From an uncultured Bacilli bacterium (GTDB lineage Bacteria; Bacillota_I; Bacilli_A; RF39; UBA660): a DNA stretch of 10,473 bases. The position numbers were made by a program, and so were the translations under genes. Below, piece by piece: positions 5,749 through 10,473 of this stretch. The notes beneath the pieces were generated by a model that saw only the letters and a program-made list of their open reading frames with translations, searched no databases and was not told the DNA's origin. Positions within the stretch are counted from its first letter, which is position 1. Each line of letters opens with the position of its first letter. The DNA lies in the NCBI GenBank assembly GCA_947631285.1, contig CANRKS010000029.1, positions 1-10,473 of the forward strand, given 5' to 3'.

Positions 5749-7082
5749 TTATTTCTTGATAATTTCATAAATGTAGTTTGTTCTAAATCACTGGTTAATA
5801 GTTTATCACAAAAATCTAAAAAATAATTCTTTAATTCTAAAATTTCTGTTTTATCAAAAGATACTGGCAAGGACAATTTTTCATTATTCATACGATAGCG
5901 TTGTTCTTCAGTAAGCGCTCGGTCACCATAAGTATATTTAGTAATTATAGGGTTATCTACAAGATATTTTTTGGCTTGTAATAAATTTTGTAAAGCCCTA
6001 AAATTATGATTTTCAATAATTGCACTTAAAAGATCAATTTGTTCTAAAAAGATACTTTTAAATTCAGCAACATAAACTGAATAGCCCATATAAAATATTT
6101 CTTGAAAGAAACTTTGGATATCTTCAGCTTCCATCATAGTTTGTCTTGCAATACTCCATGAATCTTCTGGGGCACCATAAAAAATCTTTGTCTCATTTTC
6201 TTTTGTATTGTTAATAATATAATTTTGGGCATATTTTAACTTTTCTTTCAAAATTTTCCAAACACAATCATATTCTTTATCATTTTTTGGTATTTCCCAA
6301 TATTTAGGAGCATATTGAAAATAGAAATGCATTGGTTTAATAAATTCAAATATCATTTCTTTTTCTTCCTTGCTACAAGAATTTAAGAGATTGAGATATT
6401 TAACAAATAAATCATCAGTTAAATGATAAAGACATAATTTTAAAACATCTTTCCTTGATAAATTTGGATATTCTTGTAAAATATCATTAATATTTATATC
6501 TAAAAGTTTACTATCTTTAAATGTGTAAATAAGCACATCTAAATTAAAACATTCAACATTTTGATAATTATTTATGTATTCTTCATATAATGATTTAATA
6601 TCTTTTAAATATTGAGTCCAAAAATAATCAGTTAATTTTAAAGTGATATGTTCTTCAGGATTACTTTCCTTTGTAAAGGATACTGAATACTCAATATCTT
6701 CTTCTGTTGCTGTTGTTTCATAACTGTATTTTGTCAAGATTTTCCAAATATTACAAGCAATAAAAATTGCTACTTCATTTTTATCTAATTTGTCATTATG
6801 CAAATTATAAATATTTCTAATAAATATGTTGTAAATTTTACTCGTTACTTCAGATTTATTATTTTCACCGTTAGACATAATAGCATCATAAATACTAGCA
6901 AGTCCACCTTTTCTTTTGAAATAATTACTTATTTCGTTATATAGTTTTTGTTCATTATAATCTTTTAAAATATCGATGTTTCTCATATCGTATAATATCA
7001 TAAATATAAATGTACAAAATTCTTTGTCCTTTCTTAAAGGCCTTCTTCTGCTTTTTAAGCCATTATCTTCTTTTAATTCCAT
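5745..7082 (-). CDS. Hypothetical protein, 445 residues, helical, cytoplasmic
   Basis: Not recognised. The product is rich in Lys, Asn, Glu, Ile and Tyr, looks almost entirely alpha-helical, and has no signal peptide, membrane segment, nucleotide-binding loop or zinc motif. A basic patch SRRRPLRKDK lies near the N-terminus (11-20). A distinctive stretch is FYGAPEDSWSIARQTMMEAE (301-320), and residues 150-260 have regularly spaced aromatic residues. The ATG at 7082 has an AGGAGGG ribosome-binding site and a good promoter. A longer opening to a TTG at 7133 is rejected because it lies in the -35 element. The gene is divergent from the uvrX-yolD operon, with about 190 bases between start codons. 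It could be a stress or phage-related accessory protein; the sequence does not decide. That it is a real gene is well supported. Confidence 0.82.
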   Translation of the reverse strand: MELKEDNGLKSRRRPLRKDKEFCTFIFMILYDMRNIDILKDYNEQKLYNEISNYFKRKGGLASIYDAIMSNGENNKSEVTSKIYNIFIRNIYNLHNDKLDKNEVAIFIACNIWKILTKYSYETTATEEDIEYSVSFTKESNPEEHITLKLTDYFWTQYLKDIKSLYEEYINNYQNVECFNLDVLIYTFKDSKLLDININDILQEYPNLSRKDVLKLCLYHLTDDLFVKYLNLLNSCSKEEKEMIFEFIKPMHFYFQYAPKYWEIPKNDKEYDCVWKILKEKLKYAQNYIINNTKENETKIFYGAPEDSWSIARQTMMEAEDIQSFFQEIFYMGYSVYVAEFKSIFLEQIDLLSAIIENHNFRALQNLLQAKKYLVDNPIITKYTYGDRALTEEQRYRMNNEKLSLPVSFDKTEILELKNYFLDFCDKLLTSDLEQTTFMKLSRNK

Positions 7083-7104
7083 CAAAACCCTCCTAATTGG
7101 ATTT

Positions 7105-7133
7105 ATAATAGCATAAAGATAATCTTTTTTCAA
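7105..7133 (-). promoter_or_regulatory. Promoter of the 445-residue hypothetical gene
   Basis: TTGAAA (7133-7128), a 17-base spacer ending in TGC, and TATTAT (7110-7105), an extended -10. It lies 22 bases upstream of the chosen ATG. Confidence 0.7.
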
Positions 7134-7184
7134 CTTTATTTTCTTGTGTTTTTACTAAATAAAATATCTAGAAAATTATATTAA

Positions 7185-7222
7185 AATTACCAAAAATAGG
7201 TATTGCACTTTATAGGTAATTG
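7185..7222 (+). repeat. Repeated GGTA half-sites around the uvrX -35 (candidate operator)
   Basis: AATTACC (7185-7191) is an exact inverted match of GGTAATT (7215-7221). Between them ATAGGTATTG (7196-7205) is a direct near-copy of ATAGGTAATTG (7212-7222), spaced 16 bases start to start. The half-sites flank and overlap the -35 at 7203, where a regulator would block or aid polymerase. In such AT-rich DNA chance is possible. Confidence 0.35.
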
Positions 7223-7231
7223 TACTATACT
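7203..7231 (+). promoter_or_regulatory. Sigma-A-type promoter of uvrX-yolD
   Basis: TTGCAC (7203-7208), a 17-base spacer, and TATACT (7226-7231). The predicted transcript starts near 7238, just before or within the SOS-like box and about 33 bases before the ATG. Confidence 0.75.
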
Positions 7232-7238
7232 CAAATTG

Positions 7239-7252
7239 TAAACAAATGTTTG
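7239..7252 (+). promoter_or_regulatory. SOS (LexA/DinR)-like operator
   Basis: TAAACAAATGTTTG fits the inner part of the B. subtilis DinR box CGAACRNRYGTTYC: AAC, RNRY, GTT, Y are all matched, but the outer C, G and final C are not. It sits at the predicted transcription start of a Y-family polymerase operon, the usual place and target for LexA. Identification as a LexA site is inference. Confidence 0.5.
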
Positions 7253-7270
7253 CTAGAAAGGGAGAGCACT

Positions 7271-8527
7271 ATGGAATCAAGCAAGAGACATATTTTATGT
7301 ATTGATTTAAAAAGTTTTTTTGCATCTTGTGAATGTGTGGAAATGGATAAAGATCCTTTTACCTATCCTTTAGTCGTAGCTAATCCAAAGCAAGGTGATG
7401 GGGCAATTACTTTAGCGGTTACTCCTTATTTAAAGATGCAAGGTGTGAAATCAAGAGGTAGATTATATGAAATAGATAAACATATTAAATATTATATTGC
7501 TAAACCAAGAATGAGCTTATACATTGCTAAGAGTAAAGAAGTTATTGGCATTTATTTAGACTTTGTTAGTGATGAAGATTTACTAGTCTACTCGATTGAT
7601 GAATGTTTCTTAGATGTAACTAATTATTTAAAAATGTATAAAATGAGTGATGAAGAACTTGCCGAAAAAATATTAAATACTATTCATAAAAAAACTAAAC
7701 TTACCGCTACTTGTGGAATAGGCCCTAATATGTTACTTGCGAAAATTGCGATGGATATTGAGGCTAAACACAATAAAAATAATATTGCCAAGTGGACTTA
7801 TGATCATATAAAGACAAAATTATGGCCACTTACTCCCCTTTCTAAAATGTGGGGAATTGGTAAAAGAATGGAACACAATTTTAACATGCTTGGTATTAAT
7901 TCTGTTGGTGATCTTGCCCATTATGATCAAAATATATTAAAAGATAAATTTGGTATTATCGGCGTTGAACTGTGGAATCATGCTAATGGCATTGACTTAA
8001 GTAAAATAGCAGATTTTAAAAAAATAGCCAAAACAGAATCTTTTAGTCATTCTCAAGTTCTATTTAAAGATTATAATGAAAACAATATTAAAATTATTAT
8101 TTCGGAAATGGTAGATGTTTTAAGTGAAAGATTAAGAAAAAACAACAAAATGACAAAATGCATTAGTCTTGGAATTGGTTACTCCAAGGAAATTGATAAC
8201 GGATTTTATCATTCTGTGAGACTTGATAGTCCTACTGCCTCTAATTATGAAATTTTAAGATATTGTTTAATTATTTTTGACAAATTTTATGAATATTTAC
8301 CAATTCGAAAAGTAACTATTTGTTGTGGTGATTTGCAAAAGCGGGATAATATTCAACTTAGCTTGTTTGAAAATATAAAAGAAGAAAATAAACCCAACAA
8401 CATTAACAGCACTATTGATGCCATTAAAACTAAATTTGGTAAAAATAGTCTTTTAAAAGCCACTAATCTCTTAAATGATTCAACAGCCAGAGAAAGAAAT
8501 CAAAAAATAGGAGGACATGATTCATGA
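7271..8527 (+). CDS. uvrX: Y-family DNA polymerase, UvrX/YqjW type
   Basis: Error-prone translesion polymerase, expected to copy past damaged bases in the DNA-damage response. The 418 residues carry the catalytic aspartate in CIDLKSFFASCE (D12) with the adjacent aromatic steric gate. The YSIDECFLD motif (107-115, D110 and E111) completes the metal site. The fingers/palm motif CGIGPNMLLAKIAMD is at 148-162 and a thumb helix-hairpin-helix region around 190-220. QLSLF (362-366) is a standard sliding-clamp-binding pentapeptide, and RNQKIGGHDS at the end is typical of the Firmicutes UvrX group. The catalytic residues are intact. The ATG at 7271 has an AAAGGGAG ribosome-binding site. Its TGA overlaps the yolD ATG. 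UvrX homologues occur both on chromosomes (YqjW) and prophages, so origin is open. Confidence 0.93.
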   Translation: MESSKRHILCIDLKSFFASCECVEMDKDPFTYPLVVANPKQGDGAITLAVTPYLKMQGVKSRGRLYEIDKHIKYYIAKPRMSLYIAKSKEVIGIYLDFVSDEDLLVYSIDECFLDVTNYLKMYKMSDEELAEKILNTIHKKTKLTATCGIGPNMLLAKIAMDIEAKHNKNNIAKWTYDHIKTKLWPLTPLSKMWGIGKRMEHNFNMLGINSVGDLAHYDQNILKDKFGIIGVELWNHANGIDLSKIADFKKIAKTESFSHSQVLFKDYNENNIKIIISEMVDVLSERLRKNNKMTKCISLGIGYSKEIDNGFYHSVRLDSPTASNYEILRYCLIIFDKFYEYLPIRKVTICCGDLQKRDNIQLSLFENIKEENKPNNINSTIDAIKTKFGKNSLLKATNLLNDSTARERNQKIGGHDS

Positions 8528-8838
8528 TAGATCGCGGTATTATTAAATGGCAACCATTTAATTCTTGCTTTAATGGAATGAATGCTATTGAAGACGTTAA
8601 AAAGTCTAAAGACTATGTAGGATATCCTATTCTTTCTGAAGATCAATTAAAAAATTTAGAAGAACAAATAGTAGAAGCTTATAACTTACAGTTAAAAATT
8701 TCATTAGAATATTATTATAACGGAAAAATAAATACTATTAAAGGAAAAATAAATTATTTAAATATAGAAAAAAAGCATCTTAATTTGGATGGTCAAAAAC
8801 TTTATTTAAAGCAAATCTTAAAAGTTAAAAAAATTTAA
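8524..8838 (+). CDS. YolD-like family protein
   Basis: Small partner protein commonly encoded directly after UvrX-type polymerases in Firmicutes; proposed to assist or modulate the polymerase, exact role uncertain. The 104 residues begin MIDRGIIKWQPF, the YolD-like signature (DRG..KW.PF). They continue with LSEDQLKNLEEQI, then a SYYxxG-like segment (LEYYYNGKINTIKGKI) and alternating beta-strand pattern to the C-terminus, as expected for the family. The start is fixed by AGGAGG nine bases upstream and by the ATGA overlap with uvrX, which implies translational coupling. Its last four bases overlap, tail to tail, the end of the opposite-strand gene. Confidence 0.9.
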   Translation: MIDRGIIKWQPFNSCFNGMNAIEDVKKSKDYVGYPILSEDQLKNLEEQIVEAYNLQLKISLEYYYNGKINTIKGKINYLNIEKKHLNLDGQKLYLKQILKVKKI

Positions 8839-9554
8839 AATTCTCCTTTTTTAATTACAGAATCAATGTCAGTTTCTATATCATTTTCAAACACATAAAG
8901 CATTTTATTTAAATAAAATTCTGTTGTATGATAATTAGGAGTAAAATCAAAAGAATATTTATCATTTATTTCATAAGAAATTTCAATAATTTCACTATCT
9001 GTTTTAGCACCATACCAAGATATTAGAGGAAATGGTACCAAATTTCCTTCACCGTCAAATTTTTGAGGAATTTTAATTTGCTTTTTGTTCAATATTGAAA
9101 TTATCTTATAAAAAAGATCTTCGTATTTTTTCCCCAATTTCAAGGTCATGTCAATTAAATCGTTATGGCAAAATTTAGATGAAATAGTCTTTTTAGAGAT
9201 AACTTTTAGGGCATTATCTTCTTCTATTTCAGCATTAGCATAAATTGCACAATGTAGTATTTCAACATTGTTAGATGTTAAAAGTTCATATAAATTTAAG
9301 GCTTTTTCTTTAAAAATTTTAAAATCTTTTAGCAAAATATTTGGCACTGTATAGCTAAAATTTATTTTACTAAAAGACATATTGCTTTTTGGACTATTTG
9401 CTTCAATAACAGGTGCAAAAATATTAGCATTGGCACTATAAACTTTATAATCAGAAAATTCGTGTTGAAAAAAATCTTGTAATGATTTTAAAATTTCATT
9501 ATGTCTATCAAATGTATTAAACCAAAATGTAATACTGAAGAAATTTATTGTCAT
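8835..9554 (-). CDS. Hypothetical protein, 239 residues
   Basis: Not recognised. A soluble protein without signal peptide or membrane helix. The N-terminal third mixes beta-like and aromatic-rich segments (MTINFFSITFWFNTF, FSKINFSYTV). The middle is helical (about 72-160), and the C-terminal third is again strand-rich (LVPFPLISWYG at 172-182, FDFTPNYHTTEF at 202-213). The overall look is of an alpha/beta recognition or immunity-type domain, but no motif supports a function. The ATG at 9554 is chosen with AAAGGA upstream; the TTG at 9572 would precede that site. It follows a membrane-protein gene by 36 bases, with a hairpin between and no clear promoter of its own. The stop overlaps yolD on the other strand. 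Confidence 0.78.
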   Translation of the reverse strand: MTINFFSITFWFNTFDRHNEILKSLQDFFQHEFSDYKVYSANANIFAPVIEANSPKSNMSFSKINFSYTVPNILLKDFKIFKEKALNLYELLTSNNVEILHCAIYANAEIEEDNALKVISKKTISSKFCHNDLIDMTLKLGKKYEDLFYKIISILNKKQIKIPQKFDGEGNLVPFPLISWYGAKTDSEIIEISYEINDKYSFDFTPNYHTTEFYLNKMLYVFENDIETDIDSVIKKGEF

Positions 9555-9574
9555 CTTTTGTTTCCTTTCCAATT

Positions 9575-9597
9575 GAAAAAATAGCTTAAGCTATTTT
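9575..9597 (-). terminator. Hairpin terminator between the two hypothetical genes
   Basis: A perfect 20-bp palindrome (9578-9597) gives an 8-bp stem AAAATAGC/GCTATTTT with loop TTAA, followed on the minus strand by six T (9581-9576). It contains the stop codon of the membrane-protein gene and lies only about 20 bases before the next gene's start, so it would limit co-transcription unless read-through occurs. Confidence 0.65.
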
Positions 9598-10190
9598 AAA
9601 GTACTTTCGAATGTTCCAAGCATATAACTAATTCGGCTTTTTATGTCGTCTTTATACTCACTGCTGCTTGGAGTCTTAATAGTTAATTTATATACTTCTC
9701 CGTTTGTTGAAATATATCTTTCTTCCGTATAATTGTCAACCGTAATTACACAGCTACTATAGGCACTGCTACCGCCATTCGAGCAAGCTTCAGGTAATGA
9801 AGCTTTTTCAACAACAACTAAAACTTTTTCTGAATCTAAATATTTAAATATATCTTGATTGCGATATTTAAATACTTTAAAGGCATTTGTATCATAACGC
9901 ATACTGTAATCTAAATCGCTAACATATTTTTGCGTAGTTATTAAAACTTCTTCTTGGCCAACATTAATATATTCCATTTTTCGATCCGTCGACATATTAA
10001 TTTTTATATAGTTTTTTTCGACAAAAAAGTAATTCATTAAATAAATAATGGCTACGCATAAAACTATTACACCAAGAACAACTAAAACTTTCATTATAAT
10101 TTCATTTTTACTTAATTTTTTAGTGTTTGTACTTTTTTTATTAGTATTTTTTTGACTATTATTTTTATTACCTTTTACATTATTTGCCAT
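9591..10190 (-). CDS. Hypothetical single-pass membrane protein, 199 residues
   Basis: Not recognised as a named family. Residues 1-30 are a hydrophilic tail very rich in Asn, Lys, Thr and Ser with net positive charge, expected to stay cytoplasmic. Residues about 32-57 form one membrane segment (VLVVLGVIVLCVAIIYLMNY). The remaining 140 residues should lie outside the membrane and look like a mixed alpha/beta domain. Cys136 and Cys147 flank a Gly/Ser loop (CSNGGSSAYSSC) and could form a disulfide; C45 is within the membrane segment. There is no lipobox and no sorting signal. Start at ATG 10190, with AGAGG upstream. It has its own promoter and ends inside a terminator hairpin. Confidence 0.8.
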   Translation of the reverse strand: MANNVKGNKNNSQKNTNKKSTNTKKLSKNEIIMKVLVVLGVIVLCVAIIYLMNYFFVEKNYIKINMSTDRKMEYINVGQEEVLITTQKYVSDLDYSMRYDTNAFKVFKYRNQDIFKYLDSEKVLVVVEKASLPEACSNGGSSAYSSCVITVDNYTEERYISTNGEVYKLTIKTPSSSEYKDDIKSRISYMLGTFESTLK

Positions 10191-10210
10191 AAACTTCGAC
10201 CTCTATTTTA

Positions 10211-10239
10211 ATAATACTACGCATTTTTTAAATCATCAA
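10211..10239 (-). promoter_or_regulatory. Promoter of the membrane-protein gene
   Basis: TTGATG (10239-10234), a 17-base spacer, and TATTAT (10216-10211), about 20 bases before the start codon. In this AT-rich stretch the -10 alone would mean little; the spacing and the -35 make it credible. The rest of 10191-10357 shows no gene or other signal. Confidence 0.6.
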
Positions 10240-10357
10240 TAATTATTATTTTAAATATGTAAATATAATATAAATATCTTTTTTATTATTACCTAAAAAT
10301 TATTTAATATTCTAAATATAGTTATTTATTTAAATATCATTTATAAATTTTTTCATT

Positions 10358-10385
10358 TTAAAACTCGAACTATAAAGCTCGAGTT
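10358..10385 (-). terminator. Intrinsic terminator of the tRNA-Ala transcript
   Basis: AACTCGAGCT (10385-10376) pairs with AGTTCGAGTT (10371-10362) over 10 bp, with one G-U and loop TTAT, followed by T residues (to 10360). It lies 11 bases after the encoded CCA end and separates the tRNA from the membrane-protein gene. Confidence 0.8.
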
Positions 10386-10396
10386 AAATATCAATC

Positions 10397-10473
10397 TGGT
10401 GGAGGATGTGGGATTCGAACCCGCGACCCCCTGCGTGCAGGGCAGGTGCTCTAGCCAGCTGAGCTAATCCCCC
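10397..10473 (-). tRNA. tRNA-Ala (anticodon UGC) with encoded CCA
   Basis: A full 77-base cloverleaf whose 5' end coincides with the window edge. Acceptor GGGGGAT pairs with ATCCTCC (one G-U), followed by A and CCA. D-arm GCTC/GAGC contains G18-G19; anticodon stem CCTGC/GCAGG; T-loop TTCGAAT. The anticodon loop CCTGCAC reads TGC at 34-36, decoding GCN alanine codons. Two oddities: position 33 is C where U is almost universal, and the T-stem GCGGG/CCCAC has a C50-A64 mismatch. The D-loop, T-loop and 3' end are otherwise regular and a good terminator follows, so it is probably expressed. Confidence 0.9.

Noticed and set aside
7083..7133. Longer N-terminus for the 445-residue protein from TTG at 7133
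   Set aside because: The codon lies in the -35 element and the segment contains the ribosome-binding site of the ATG at 7082.
7220..7270. Longer N-terminus for UvrX
   Set aside because: It would start upstream of the -10 and the likely transcription start; ATG at 7271 has the ribosome-binding site and aligns with the family.
8826..8860. Bidirectional terminator from TTAAAAAA/TTTTTTAA
   Set aside because: The stem is all A/T with a 14-base loop; such pairings are expected by chance in this composition.
10240..10357. Possible small gene or origin-like region in the AT-rich gap
   Set aside because: No open frame with a start signal, no ordered repeats or DnaA-box cluster; composition alone explains it.
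10397..10420. tRNA 3' end as an integration site
   Set aside because: No direct repeat of the tRNA 3' end and no integrase was found in the window.
1..10473. Mycoplasma genetic code (TGA as Trp)
   Set aside because: The MBL-fold gene, the 445-residue gene and uvrX all end at TGA in expected places, and tryptophans in conserved positions are TGG.

Overview
The window is very AT-rich and densely coded. Its core genes resemble Firmicutes/Mollicutes-type proteins: FtsA/FtsZ, IF3-L35-L20, a threonyl-tRNA synthetase without a TGS domain, a T-box leader, and a UvrX-YolD pair. Three genes end in TGA and tryptophan is TGG, so the standard bacterial code applies rather than the Mycoplasma code. The best guess is an uncultured low-GC Bacilli/Acholeplasma-like bacterium; this is inference, and no taxon can be named from the sequence alone.

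Layout. Nearly everything is on the minus strand, so transcription runs from high to low coordinates. 10397-10473 is a tRNA-Ala(UGC) followed by a strong intrinsic terminator. 8835-10190 holds two unrecognised genes: a single-pass membrane protein and a 239-residue soluble protein, separated by a hairpin terminator. 7271-8838 (plus strand) is a two-gene operon for a UvrX-type Y-family DNA polymerase and a YolD-like protein, with an SOS-like operator at its promoter. Divergent from it is an unrecognised 445-residue helical protein (5745-7082), followed by yidD (5498-5713). 4622-5468 is a threonine T-box leader that controls an MBL-fold hydrolase translationally coupled to thrS (to 2877). 1415-2858 is the infC-rpmI-rplT operon behind an attenuator leader, with an AUA start codon for infC and a C-terminal Rho_N-like extension on L20. 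1-1382 is ftsA and the first 24 codons of ftsZ, with their own promoter.

How the parts work together. The left half is translation plus cell division. Three blocks have readable control logic: tRNA-Thr charging sensed by the T-box, L20 level probably sensed by the infC leader, and DNA damage probably sensed at the uvrX operator. Sigma-A-type promoters with 17-18 bp spacers can be placed before nearly every transcription unit, so operon boundaries are fairly secure. The right half (5745-10190) is accessory, and three of its genes are of unknown function. No CRISPR array, insertion sequence, phage structural gene or origin was seen. No gene-free stretch exceeds 300 bases; the longest are 5255-5497 (T-box leader), 10191-10396 (promoter, AT-rich filler, terminator) and 7083-7270 (divergent promoters).
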